From contig JBDGTL010000009.1 of assembly GCA_042216905.1 (NCBI GenBank), positions 1-64,000 of the forward strand: 64,000 nucleotides of DNA, in the 5' to 3' direction. The notes below the pieces were generated by a model. The model ran no database searches. It was not told the DNA's origin and saw only the letters and a list, made by a program, of their open reading frames with translations. Shown piece by piece: positions 27,651 to 36,691 of this stretch. This DNA is from Halodesulfurarchaeum sp042216905. Lineage in GTDB: Archaea; Halobacteriota; Halobacteria; Halobacteriales; Halobacteriaceae. Both the position numbers and the translations under genes were made by a program. How positions within the stretch are numbered: position 1 is the first letter of the stretch; the number at the start of each line of letters is the position of its first letter.

Positions 27651-28251
27651 CTATTAATTATTCTATCAATTATTCTATCAATTATTTAATCAGATATTTA
27701 ATTAGATATTCAATCAGATATTTAATTAGTTATTTATTGGTACAATACAATTTATATCAATATAATCTTATATTTTTAATTTTCTTTACACTCTAATTTT
27801 CTCAATTTTCTCAACTCTCTATTAAATTTTTAACTATACTTTAATAGTACATGCGTTATCATTATTAATTTTGTTATTTCACTAACATTATTATTTGTAA
27901 ATATACTTCTCCGTAATGTAACTCACAACTCCTTTCAATGGCAATTTAGTCCTTTATACATTGACCTAATTTACAGTTTTTTCAATTTCGTAATTACTGA
28001 CATTCCTTCAGTACGTACTGTGAAATCGACGTTATTACGTACGGTGACATCGACAGGCCATTTCGAACGGCCCGCGCGAATTGCTCGAACTGGTCGATTT
28101 CACCGTTGATCTGGCAATCGGTGGTATGAAAGTGTCTTCCGGAGGATGGAAACGTGGCTACTGAGCGATATTGCAGTGGTCGGTTTCGACGGGAGGGATT
28201 TAGAAAACTGGTATCAGACCGACGGATTCTGGGAGATCGTTGAATACTCAG

Positions 28252-29394
28252 TCAGGCGTCTTCCCCGTCGTCTGACTCGTCGAGTTCGGCGTCCAGTTCC
28301 TGGATGACTTCGTCGGCCGATTTGATGTCCTCCGGTGTGGCACCCTCGCTTACCGCCTGGGCCTCTTCTTCCACCTGGGACATGTCGTACTCGACGCGTT
28401 CGCCGATTTGCTCGAGAATCTCGTCGATATCGTCGAGGCCCAGTAATTCCCTCGTTTCCTCGTCGAACTCGAGGCTCTCGAGTCCCTCGGTCTCAGTCGC
28501 CACGTCGCCGTCAGTCAGGTGTTTTCCGTACCGACCCAGGAGCGAGGACAGTTCCTGCGGGAGCACGAAGGTGGTGCTCTCCCCCTGGCCGATTTCTTCG
28601 AGGGCCTCGAGCCCTCGTTCGATCACGGCACGCTCGCCCATCGATTCCGCCGAACGGGCCCGGAGCACCGTCGAAATTGCGTCCCCCTGTGCCTCGAGAA
28701 TCTGCGATTGCTTGTTTCCCTGGGCCCGGATGATGTTCGACCGCTTCTCCCCTTCAGCGCGCTCGATCGCCGACTGGCGTTCTCCCTGGGCTTCGAGGAT
28801 CATCGCCCGTCGCTTCCGCTCCGCGGAGGTCTGTTGCTCCATCGCCTGCTGGACGTCCTTCGATGGGTTGACCTCGCGGACTTCCACGGACTCGACCCGG
28901 ATTCCCCACTCGTCGGTCGGTTCGTCGAGTTCCTCCCGGATTCGGGCGTTGATCTCCTGGCGTTTGTTGAGCGTATCGTCGAGTTCCATGTCCCCGATCA
29001 CGGCCCGGAGGGTCGTTTGTGCGAGATTCGAGACAGCTCGCTTGTAGTCGTCGACCTCGAGAAATGCCCGCTTCGCGTCCATTACCCTGATGTACACGAC
29101 GGCGTCCGCGGTGACCGGTGAGTTGTCCCTCGTGATCGCCTCCTGTCGGGGCACGTCGATCGTCTGGGTCCGCATGTCGAAGATGTACGTCCGGGAGACG
29201 AACGGCGGGATGAAGTTGATTCCCGGTTCGAGCAACCCACGGTACTCTCCGAACACGGTCAGGGCCTCCTTCTCGTATGCATCGACGATTTCGACGGCCT
29301 GGTACACCGCGACTACGAGCAGGATGAGCAACAGGACGCCGATCAACCCGAATGGGGACGGGGTGGGGACGGCCAGGAGTGGCGAGAGGGCCAT
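28252..29394 (-). CDS. SPFH-domain (stomatin/prohibitin-like) membrane protein
   Basis: 380 aa. One N-terminal membrane span (LIGVLLLILLVVAVYQAVEIV), then the SPFH core: FGEYRGLLEPGINFIPPFVSRTYIFDMRTQTIDVPRQEAITRD-type sequence, a charged coiled coil rich in ERKRRAMILEAQGERQSAIERAEG repeats, and an acidic tail of ~100 residues. Such proteins assemble membrane microdomains and often pair with NfeD. The nfeD gene lies upstream on the same strand (138 nt), supporting an nfeD-stomatin unit. Confidence 0.92.
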   Translation of the reverse strand: MALSPLLAVPTPSPFGLIGVLLLILLVVAVYQAVEIVDAYEKEALTVFGEYRGLLEPGINFIPPFVSRTYIFDMRTQTIDVPRQEAITRDNSPVTADAVVYIRVMDAKRAFLEVDDYKRAVSNLAQTTLRAVIGDMELDDTLNKRQEINARIREELDEPTDEWGIRVESVEVREVNPSKDVQQAMEQQTSAERKRRAMILEAQGERQSAIERAEGEKRSNIIRAQGNKQSQILEAQGDAISTVLRARSAESMGERAVIERGLEALEEIGQGESTTFVLPQELSSLLGRYGKHLTDGDVATETEGLESLEFDEETRELLGLDDIDEILEQIGERVEYDMSQVEEEAQAVSEGATPEDIKSADEVIQELDAELDESDDGEDA

Positions 29395-29532
29395 GTGAAA
29401 CTGTTACGCGGATCGTCGGATAAACCTGTGGCCCACCTCACCTCTGAGGGCCCGGCCGGTACCTGTGAATGCACGATTTTCTCTCGACAGGGGGGAAGGG
29501 AGGGGGAGGAACTCGAATTGGTCGATGTGTCC

Positions 29533-30153
29533 TCACCCGTCGGGTTCCTCGGATCGCTCTCGGCCTTGTTCCCGTTCCCGCTCCCGTATTCCGTCCGGTT
29601 GCTCACCCTCCAGACGGTCTTCGAAATCGTCGCCCGCCGGGTTCGCCTGATTCGTTCCGGCGGCCAGTTCTCGATCGATCTCGTCCATCCCCGATACGGC
29701 CTCGACCGTCAGGACGTTTCCCCCGCCCGGGTCGACGACGATGACGTCCACGCCCTCAGGAATGTCACCCTGGATCGATCTCGCGGCGTAGGTCGGGTCG
29801 AAGCCGCCAGATTGGAGCTTCACCCGGCCTGCACGAGGAGTGACTCGCTCGACGACGTAGCCGCGTTCCCCGGCTAGATCCGCAGAACTCCGGGTTCGCG
29901 CCCGGTCGGTCCCCCGGTAGAAGTCGAAGCGACGATAGACGTAGAGCGAAGCGCCACCGGAAATGAAGACCAGGAAGCCGAGAAACAACGGATCCGCGAT
30001 CGGTGGAAACAGTAGTCCCGCCAGTCCGGCGACGAGCAACGCGACCCCGATGACGATGAAGTGCGCACCCGGCGCGAACGCCTCGAGGATGCAGAGGCCT
30101 ACACCTGCGATGAAGAGTAGCGCCGACACGGACTGGCCGAACAGCGATACCAT
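29533..30153 (-). CDS. NfeD-family membrane protein
   Basis: About 206 aa from the ATG at 30153. Four short membrane spans (LLFIAGVGLCILEAFAPGAHF, VIGVALLVAGLAGLLFPP, FLGFLVFISGGASLYVY) precede an OB-fold domain (GERGYVVERV...GRVKLQSGGFDP...GVDVIVVDPGGGNVLTV). It lacks the N-terminal ClpP-like protease of long NfeD proteins, so it is the short type that partners stomatins. The C-terminal ~40 residues are charged and low-complexity (REREREQGRER). It is upstream of the SPFH gene. Confidence 0.88.
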   Translation of the reverse strand: MVSLFGQSVSALLFIAGVGLCILEAFAPGAHFIVIGVALLVAGLAGLLFPPIADPLFLGFLVFISGGASLYVYRRFDFYRGTDRARTRSSADLAGERGYVVERVTPRAGRVKLQSGGFDPTYAARSIQGDIPEGVDVIVVDPGGGNVLTVEAVSGMDEIDRELAAGTNQANPAGDDFEDRLEGEQPDGIREREREQGRERSEEPDG

Positions 30154-30204
30154 GACGAACAATTCGGGTTCATGGGGGAAAATCGTTGCCGCTCTGGCCC
30201 TCGA

Positions 30205-30363
30205 CTAGATCAACTGGACGAAGAGACCGACGGCGAGGCCCATCCCGATGAGAAACGGAATCACGTTCTCGATGGATGGAGACTCCCTCTCGATCTGGCC
30301 TCTTTCGCTCCCCGACTCCGCGTCCTCGCCTACCTCGTCGAGGTCGAACTTCCAGTCACTCAT
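30205..30363 (-). CDS. Small single-span protein (DUF7312-like)
   Basis: 52 aa from the ATG at 30363. An acidic N-terminus (MSDWKFDLDEVGED) is followed by SPSIENVIPFLIGMGLAVGLF, one membrane span at the C-terminus. Short haloarchaeal proteins of this plan are annotated DUF7312. It lies 51 nt upstream of nfeD on the same strand and could be the first gene of that unit. The longer reading to 30501 has no supporting features. Confidence 0.6.
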   Translation of the reverse strand: MSDWKFDLDEVGEDAESGSERGQIERESPSIENVIPFLIGMGLAVGLFVQLI

Positions 30364-30571
30364 CACCTCCGCTACGACTCGATTACATATAGTCCCGTTC
30401 CTCCGGCCGAACCGGAGGAGGGAACGACAGCACGTCTCGATTGACGATCCCGATCCGTCCGACCGACGGCCCTCGCAACCGCTGAAGCGTACTCGCCTCA
30501 ACTAATTCGTTTCCGCTTTCGGGACACGGTGTTCGTGTACGTACTCGACCGGTTTGAATTCGCCCCCTCCA

Positions 30572-32314
30572 TTATCGTTGGTCGGTGTCACCGGCGTACA
30601 CGATTCCACGCTCCCCATCGATGGTGATGACGTCCCCGTCATCCACCGATTCGATTTCCGCCTCGCTCACCATCGGGACGTCGATTTCCCGGGCGATCAT
30701 GGCCGCGTAACTGGTCATTCCGGACTTCGCGCTGACGATCCCCGCAAGTTTTGCGACGTCACCCTCGAATTCACCGTCGAACTCGGCTCCCAGCACGGCG
30801 ATCGAGCCAGGCTCGACCCCCGCGAGGTCCCCGTCGGTCAATCGAGCGACTGGACCTGTCACCCGGCCGTCGACGACTGCCCGACCGACGGCGATCGTCT
30901 CCGCTGCCACGTGGACCTTTAACGTGTTCGTGGTATCGCTGCCCTCGAGTTCGGTCATCATGCCAGATAGGACGACAACTGTATCCCCGCTGTCGACGAG
31001 TCCGGAATCGATACCGGCCTGGACCGACCGATTGATGACCGCCATCGCGTCGTCCTGCTGGATGTCGGCGGTTTGCGCATCGACGCCCCAGACGAGGCCT
31101 AATTGCCGACTGACGGTATCCTGCGGGGTCGCCGCCACGATCGGGACCTGCGGACGGAATTTCGCCACGCGTCTGGCGGTGTACCCAGATTCGCTCGCCA
31201 CGACGATCGCACTGGCGTCGATGTCCCGGGCGAGGTACCTCGCCGACCTGGCGAGCGGATCGGTTCTTGCCCCCTCGTCCGCGGCAGGAACTCGCTGTTC
31301 GGTGATTTCCTCGTACTCCTCCGAAATCTCGACCTCCCGGATGATGCGGTCCATGGCCGAGACGACCCTGCTCGGGTGATCGCCAACGGCGGTTTCGGCG
31401 GAGAGCATGACCGCGTCCGTGCCGTCCAGGACGGCGTTCGCGACGTCCGAGGCCTCGGCCCGGGTCGGTCGGGGGGAGTCGATCATGGACTCGAGCATCT
31501 CCGTCGCAGTGATGACTGGAACCCCCGCGTTCTGACTCTTCCTGATGATGCGCTTCTGGATGAGGGGCACGTCTTCCATCGGCAATTCGACCCCCAGGTC
31601 GCCCCTGGCAACCATGATTCCGTGACTGGCCCGGATGATCCCATCGAGGTGTTCGATCGCGTCCGCCCGCTCGATCTTCGATACGATGGGAATGTCCGCT
31701 CCCGCCGATTCGAGGACACTGCTGACCGAGAGTACGTCGGACGCGGACCCGACGAAACTCGCCGCGACGAAATCTACCTCGTGTTCGGCCGCGAACGCGA
31801 GGTCTCGCTCGTCCTTTTCGGTGATTACGTCCATATCAAGATCGACCCCCGGAACGTTGACGCCCTTGTGACTCTTTAGCAATCCGCCGCTCTCGACGGT
31901 TGCGACGACCCACTCTCCCTCGATGGAATCGACCCTCGACTCGATGCGACCGTCGTCGAGCAGCACGCGATCCCCGGGTGACACGGCGGAAATGTCCCTC
32001 GAAAGTCCGATCACGTCGCTCGTGATCGTCTCGCCCTCGACGAACTCGACGGTCGCACCCGACTCGAGTTCGACGGGTTCCTCGGTTTCGCCCGTCCTGA
32101 TCTCGGGTCCCTGGAGGTCGAGCATGACCGCGACGGGCGTTTCCGTCACGTCGTTGACTCGCTTCACGTTCTCCACGAGGGATTCTCGCTCCTCGGCGGT
32201 CCCGTGGCTCGCGTTGATACGGGCGACAGACATTCCTGCCTCGACAAGTCCCCGAATATCGTCGCGTCCGCTGGTCGATGGGCCCAGCGTGCAGACGATC
32301 TTGACGTTTCGCAT
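30572..32314 (-). CDS. pyk: Pyruvate kinase with C-terminal PEP-utiliser-like domain
   Basis: 580 aa from the ATG at 32314 (MRNVKIVCTLGPS). Catalytic motifs are ARINASHG, MLDLQGPEIRTG, the MARGDLGVELP metal and substrate loop, and VILTATEMLES-type TATEMLESMI. The last ~90 residues resemble the swivelling phosphohistidine domain of PEP-utilising enzymes (AGIVSAKSGMTSYAAMIAREIDVP), but Tyr replaces the phosphoryl-accepting His of TSHA. The enzyme makes pyruvate and ATP from PEP; ppsA at 36692 catalyses the reverse route. Confidence 0.95.
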   Translation of the reverse strand: MRNVKIVCTLGPSTSGRDDIRGLVEAGMSVARINASHGTAEERESLVENVKRVNDVTETPVAVMLDLQGPEIRTGETEEPVELESGATVEFVEGETITSDVIGLSRDISAVSPGDRVLLDDGRIESRVDSIEGEWVVATVESGGLLKSHKGVNVPGVDLDMDVITEKDERDLAFAAEHEVDFVAASFVGSASDVLSVSSVLESAGADIPIVSKIERADAIEHLDGIIRASHGIMVARGDLGVELPMEDVPLIQKRIIRKSQNAGVPVITATEMLESMIDSPRPTRAEASDVANAVLDGTDAVMLSAETAVGDHPSRVVSAMDRIIREVEISEEYEEITEQRVPAADEGARTDPLARSARYLARDIDASAIVVASESGYTARRVAKFRPQVPIVAATPQDTVSRQLGLVWGVDAQTADIQQDDAMAVINRSVQAGIDSGLVDSGDTVVVLSGMMTELEGSDTTNTLKVHVAAETIAVGRAVVDGRVTGPVARLTDGDLAGVEPGSIAVLGAEFDGEFEGDVAKLAGIVSAKSGMTSYAAMIAREIDVPMVSEAEIESVDDGDVITIDGERGIVYAGDTDQR

Positions 32315-32576
32315 GCGCCGGTCTACGACGGCCTTACGGTAAAAACTGTGTATGGTACACCCTTGATTTCTCATTATATACTGTACGCGATATGATCAGA
32401 CACGTCGGGAGGACAGGTGTGGGGGTGTATCAGCCGAAGTATCCTGGGGTGGGTTTCACGAGGATGCAAAAGGGGGGGTTCGTCTCGCTGCACAGTAAGA
32501 TATCGATACCCGTAACACCACCAGGATAGGAATCGAATCCCCGTTTATCTGACAGGCTACCGAATATATGTCCTCC

Positions 32577-32711
32577 GACCACCTAACCGACAATCGAATC
32601 TTCGACCACCTGACCGACAATCGGATCTTCGACCACCTGACCGACAATCGGATCTTCGACTACCTGACCGACAATCGGATATTCGACTACCTGTCTGACT
32701 ATCGGATCTTC
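32577..32711. repeat. 27-nt tandem repeat, five units, continuing from the 3' end of metG
   Basis: Units start at 32577, 32604, 32631, 32658 and 32685. The last one (nearest metG) spans the metG stop (32699-32701) and its final K-I-R codons; the others are progressively diverged copies running away from the gene. The rest of the 384-nt space up to pyk (32315-32576) shows no gene. Confidence 0.92.
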
Positions 32712-34861
32712 GTCCCAGGCGGCGCATCACCGTGAGTGGTGAGCAGGTCTGCCCCCTCACCGGCGGCGAGGAGCATACCGTTTGACTCCACGCCGAAGAG
32801 TTCGGCCTTCTCCAGGTTCGCCAGGAGGATTATCTTCGTTCCCGGAAGGGAATCCACGTCGTGGAGTTGGCGAATTCCTGCCACGATCTGTCGCGTTTCG
32901 ACCCCGATATCCACTTCCAGTCGAACGAGTTCGTCTGCCCCCTCGATCGGTTCCGCGGTGGTGATCTCGCCCACCCTGATGTCGAGTGCTTCGAAGTCTT
33001 CGAAATCGATACGATCCGGTGAGATGGGTTCGATGTCTGCCATGGGTTCGGTCTCGTCCTCGCTGTCGCCCTCCGCCGCCGCTTTTTCTCCCGTCGATCC
33101 AGTCGCCTTATCGCCCGACGATGCGGTCGCTTTCTCGTCTGCCGATCCGGTCGCTTCTGCCGCCTCTGCCTTCTCGGCGGCCTCGATGCTCGCCTGGAGT
33201 TCCTCGTTCAACGACTCGATGGTGTCGTCCTCGATCTTATCGAAGAGTTCGGTCGGTTCCTCGAACGTCTCGGGCGGGGCCTCGAGGCACGCGTCGAGGC
33301 CCGCGTCGTGAACGGAGCCGGATTCGTCAAGTTGCGTCCACACGTCCTGGGCCGTGTTCGGCGTCACGGGTGCAATCGTCACAGCGATCGCTTTCACCAG
33401 TTGGACCGTGTCCCTGATGACCGTCTTCGCCGCGTCGGGATCGTCGTCGATCAGTTTCCAGGGTTCCTGCTGCTGGATGTACTCGTTTCCGAAACGGGCA
33501 AGTTCGATGGGAATTTCGCCGATACGCCTGATCGAGTACTCGTTAATCGCGTCCCGGTACGCCGACATCGCCTCCTCGATCTCGCCCCTCACCGTTTCGG
33601 AGACGGCTGTTTCCGGGGTCCCGTCGTAATTCCTGGTCGCAAAGAGGAGCGATCGGTAGACGAAGTTTCCGACGTCGTCCGCGAGTTCGGTGTTGATCCG
33701 CTGCTGGAAGCGGTCCCAGGAGAAGTCGATGTCTCGCTCGAACGAACCTGCGGTCGCGATGTAGTACCGGAGCAGATCCGTGTCGAATTCCGTCTCGAGG
33801 TAGTCGTCCACCCAGACTGCCCGGTTGCGACTGGTCGAGAAGGACTTCCCCTCGAGGTTCACGAACCCGCTCGCCATGACTGCCCGTGGCTCCCGGTAGT
33901 CCGCCCCCTCGAGCATCGCCGGCCAGAAGACGGTGTGGTGCTGGATGATGTCCCGCCCGATGACGTGGACTATCTCCCCGTCGCCGGGCCCCGATCGCCA
34001 GACGTGCTCCCAGTCGTAGACGTCTGGCCCGACGCGTTCTGTGTACTGTTTCGTCGAGGAGATGTACTCGATCGGCGCGTCGACCCACACGTAGAGGACG
34101 AGGTCCTCTTCTGTCCCGCCGGGATAGTCGATCCCCCAGTCGATGTCCCGGGTGATACACCAGTCCTGCAGGTCGCCTTCGATCCACTCACGTGGCTGGT
34201 TCTTCGCGTTCTCCGTTCCCTCGAGGCGGTCGATGAAATCCTGGAGGTACGCCTGGAAGTCAGAGACCCGGAAGAACTTGTGTGTTCGTGTCCGGTATTC
34301 TGCAGGATTTCCGGTCACGGTGCTCCGTGGGTCCTCGATCTCGCCGGGTTCGAGGTGCCGCCCACAGCCCTCGTCGCACTCGTCCCCTCTCGCTTTCTCC
34401 CCGCAATAGGGACAGGTCCCCTCGACGTACCGGTCCGGAAGTGCCTGGTCTTCGATCGGGTCCCAGGCGACCTCGATCTCCTTCTCGTACACGTGGCCGT
34501 TCTCGTCCAACGTCCTCACGATGTCCGTCGTCAACTGGACGTTCACCTCGTCGTCCGTGTGTCCGTAGTTGTCGAACTCGATGTCGAACTTCGGGAACGT
34601 CTCCCGGTAGGTCTCATGCCAGTCCATAGCGAAGGACTCCGGGGAGACGCCCTCTTCTTCTGCGTTGACGACGATGGGAGTGCCGTGCATGTCCGACCCG
34701 GACACGAAGGCGGTGTCCTGGCCGATACTCTCGAGGGCCCGGGAGAACACGTCGCCACTCACGTACGTTCGGAGGTGGCCCACGTGGAGGTCCCCATTCG
34801 CGTACGGAAGTCCACAGGTGACCACCGCCGGATGCTCCGTGGGAAACGACTCGTGGCTCAT
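32699..34861 (-). CDS. metG: Methionyl-tRNA synthetase with C-terminal tRNA-binding domain
   Basis: 720 aa. The class I HIGH-type motif is in LPYANGDLHVGHLRTY, the zinc knuckle is CPYCGEKARGDECDEGC, and the KMSKS equivalent is KSFSTSR. A low-complexity linker of near-repeats (TGSADEKATASSGDKATGST) at about residues 570-610 joins the catalytic and anticodon domains to a Trbp111/EMAP-like OB fold (DIRVGEITTAEPIEGADELVRL). It charges initiator and elongator tRNA-Met. It stands alone; its last codons form part of the 27-nt repeat. Confidence 0.96.
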   Translation of the reverse strand: MSHESFPTEHPAVVTCGLPYANGDLHVGHLRTYVSGDVFSRALESIGQDTAFVSGSDMHGTPIVVNAEEEGVSPESFAMDWHETYRETFPKFDIEFDNYGHTDDEVNVQLTTDIVRTLDENGHVYEKEIEVAWDPIEDQALPDRYVEGTCPYCGEKARGDECDEGCGRHLEPGEIEDPRSTVTGNPAEYRTRTHKFFRVSDFQAYLQDFIDRLEGTENAKNQPREWIEGDLQDWCITRDIDWGIDYPGGTEEDLVLYVWVDAPIEYISSTKQYTERVGPDVYDWEHVWRSGPGDGEIVHVIGRDIIQHHTVFWPAMLEGADYREPRAVMASGFVNLEGKSFSTSRNRAVWVDDYLETEFDTDLLRYYIATAGSFERDIDFSWDRFQQRINTELADDVGNFVYRSLLFATRNYDGTPETAVSETVRGEIEEAMSAYRDAINEYSIRRIGEIPIELARFGNEYIQQQEPWKLIDDDPDAAKTVIRDTVQLVKAIAVTIAPVTPNTAQDVWTQLDESGSVHDAGLDACLEAPPETFEEPTELFDKIEDDTIESLNEELQASIEAAEKAEAAEATGSADEKATASSGDKATGSTGEKAAAEGDSEDETEPMADIEPISPDRIDFEDFEALDIRVGEITTAEPIEGADELVRLEVDIGVETRQIVAGIRQLHDVDSLPGTKIILLANLEKAELFGVESNGMLLAAGEGADLLTTHGDAPPGTKIR

Positions 34862-34905
34862 GGTATGGGTGGTGCGTTCCTCCGGTTAAAATCCGCTGGT
34901 TCGAG

Positions 34906-35478
34906 TCAGACGCCCGTGAAGAAGAGGATACCCTCGATTGCGGCAATGGTGACGGACAACCGTCCGACACTCCCGGCGAACGCGGCCATGGCGAATTTCC
35001 GATAATCGGATTCGAGCACGGAAAACGCGTATATCGAGAGTGTATCGGGGAAGAACGGCACGCTGAGCACGATCGCCATGCCAACGTACCCGTACTCCTG
35101 TGCGATCGAAACCATCCGGCGCCTCGACCACTCCATCGGCTGGAACCCGAGCCACCGCAGCGTCCGGATCACAACCCCGGAGTGTGCGGCACTATGACCG
35201 AGCAAGAGGGCGATGACACTCCCCAGCGCTTTGCCGAGTCCGCTCACGACGACGACCACGAGCACCTGCATCTCGATCGGCAGCGGCGCCAGATTCAGCG
35301 TGTTCCCCGCGCACACGTACCCGACCGGACAGAGGACGATTTCGCTCGGAAGCGGAAGGACGAACGCGATGAGAAAGGAGTACACGAAGATGAGGCCGAC
35401 GCCACTCGGTCCGGAGGCCACCTCGACGGCTGTCCGGAACGCCGAGAGCCCGAGTGCGTGAAGCCCTTCGATAAACAC
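34906..35478 (-). CDS. VTT/DedA-like (YqaA-type) membrane protein
   Basis: 190 aa, GTG start at 35478. Four to five hydrophobic spans carry FVYSFLIAFVLPLPSEIVL and VVSGLGKALGSVIALLLG, with PFFPDTLSIYAF near the C-terminus: the charged re-entrant layout of the VTT (SNARE-associated/DedA) superfamily. Members are putative lipid scramblases or transporters. It lies 44 nt upstream of metG on the same strand and 40 nt downstream of mfnA. Confidence 0.75.
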   Translation of the reverse strand: MFIEGLHALGLSAFRTAVEVASGPSGVGLIFVYSFLIAFVLPLPSEIVLCPVGYVCAGNTLNLAPLPIEMQVLVVVVVSGLGKALGSVIALLLGHSAAHSGVVIRTLRWLGFQPMEWSRRRMVSIAQEYGYVGMAIVLSVPFFPDTLSIYAFSVLESDYRKFAMAAFAGSVGRLSVTIAAIEGILFFTGV

Positions 35479-35518
35479 ACTCGCAGGGTAGCGCGGCCCG
35501 GACTAAACCCTACCGCTG

Positions 35519-36592
35519 TTAGAATCGGGCATCCAGGTCCGAGAGGAACGATTCGAGGACGGAACGGTCGACGTGTGGCATGCACACGATACGCACGTCT
35601 CCCCCCTCGGTCCGCGAAATGCGCCATCCGTCCGATCGAAGTGACTCGACACACTGATGTGGAACGGAGGAGGTGACGATCGGCAACACCGGTTCCCGTG
35701 TCGGGAACCCGCGGTCACGGAGTTCAGTGGCCAACCACCTGGCCCGGTTCATGGCCGCCTCGGTCGATTCTCGGTAGATATCCGGCCACTGTGCTCGCAT
35801 GGCTGCATAGGCACTCGCGACGCCGGCACCGCTTCGCGTCCCCAGGAGTGAAACCTGTGACTCCTGCTCCAGGTAGGGGGTTTCGACAGCCAGTGCCTCG
35901 AGTATCGCAGGGCCGCGAGTAATGAACCCCCCGGCAGGAATCGCTGCCCGACCCATCTTGTGCGGGTCGATCGTCATGGTGTCGATGGACGCGTCCTCGA
36001 AGTTCCACTCGTGTTCGGTGAATGGGAGGACGAACCCGCCGAAGGCAGCGTCGACGTGGAGGAGCGCGTCCGCTTCAGATGCAACACGAGACAGGGCCGG
36101 AATCGGGTCGACCGCCCCGTACTCGGTACTACCGGCGACGCCGACCACGAGAATCGTATCGTCGTCGGCACTCCGAGCCACGTCCTCCGGGTCGACGCCA
36201 CTCGTCGGGTCGGTCGGGACCGACCGGATTTCGACGTCGAGGAGTTCGGCCGCCTTCCGGAAGGAGAAGTGGGCATGCTCGCCGATCACGACGTTTGGTC
36301 GATCGGTCGAGGCCAGGTTCCGGGCCGCCCGGACAGCCTGGATATTCGCCTCGGTGCCACCGGAGGCCACGTACCCGTGGGGGTCGTCGAGACCCACGAC
36401 CTCCCCCAGGAGCGAGACGGTTTTGTCCTCCAGTTCTGCCACGGTCGGATACGTTCCTGGATCACCAGGGTTCGTCTCCAGGAACCGTTCGGCTGCCTGC
36501 CGGGCATCGGGGTGGGGAACCGTACACATCGACGAGAGCACTCGGTCGAAGGATTGTGGGGTGGGGAGTGCGGCATCCGAGCACTCGGACAT
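35519..36592 (-). CDS. mfnA: PLP-dependent tyrosine/aspartate decarboxylase (MfnA family)
   Basis: 357 aa from the ATG at 36592 (an in-frame ATG at 36601 is possible). Group II decarboxylase motifs are GYVASGGTEANIQAVRAAR, HFSFRKAAELL, HVDAAFGGFVLPF and the PLP Lys in TIDPHKMGRA. In archaea without methanofuran the enzyme most likely makes beta-alanine from aspartate for coenzyme A; this is known for relatives and inferred here. It is 99 nt downstream of ppsA. Confidence 0.88.
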   Translation of the reverse strand: MSECSDAALPTPQSFDRVLSSMCTVPHPDARQAAERFLETNPGDPGTYPTVAELEDKTVSLLGEVVGLDDPHGYVASGGTEANIQAVRAARNLASTDRPNVVIGEHAHFSFRKAAELLDVEIRSVPTDPTSGVDPEDVARSADDDTILVVGVAGSTEYGAVDPIPALSRVASEADALLHVDAAFGGFVLPFTEHEWNFEDASIDTMTIDPHKMGRAAIPAGGFITRGPAILEALAVETPYLEQESQVSLLGTRSGAGVASAYAAMRAQWPDIYRESTEAAMNRARWLATELRDRGFPTREPVLPIVTSSVPHQCVESLRSDGWRISRTEGGDVRIVCMPHVDRSVLESFLSDLDARF

Positions 36593-36691
36593 GCGGCGCA
36601 TTTAAAGTGCGTCCGGTAAATCGATTCCGTTCGGTGGAGGACCTGTGCTACAGGGGATATCGACCCATCGACCCAACCACAGATCGGCTGC

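Larger units (their letters stand above)
27295..28005. other. Largest AT-rich intergenic island, with a scaffold gap
   Basis: About 700 nt of very AT-rich DNA between the wHTH and SPFH genes; the reading frame across the gap is a repeat artefact. After 27650 further short A/T repeats (ATTCTATCA, CAGATATTTAATTA words) follow. A perfect 12-nt palindrome CAGTACGTACTG lies just outside at 28009-28020, followed by a related ACGTACGGTGACATCGAC copy near 28037. No gene is seen in 27184-28251. Confidence 0.85.

Noticed and set aside
27377..27796. 139-residue frame across the AT-rich gap
   Set aside because: It is made of the 24-nt repeat read in one phase plus N bases.
28009..28055. 12-nt palindrome CAGTACGTACTG with a second ACGTAC copy
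   Set aside because: It is downstream of the SPFH gene and far from any start codon, so no regulatory role can be assigned.
32520..32560. TTCGATTC-like word resembling a tRNA T-arm
   Set aside because: No matching stem, anticodon arm or acceptor stem could be drawn around it.
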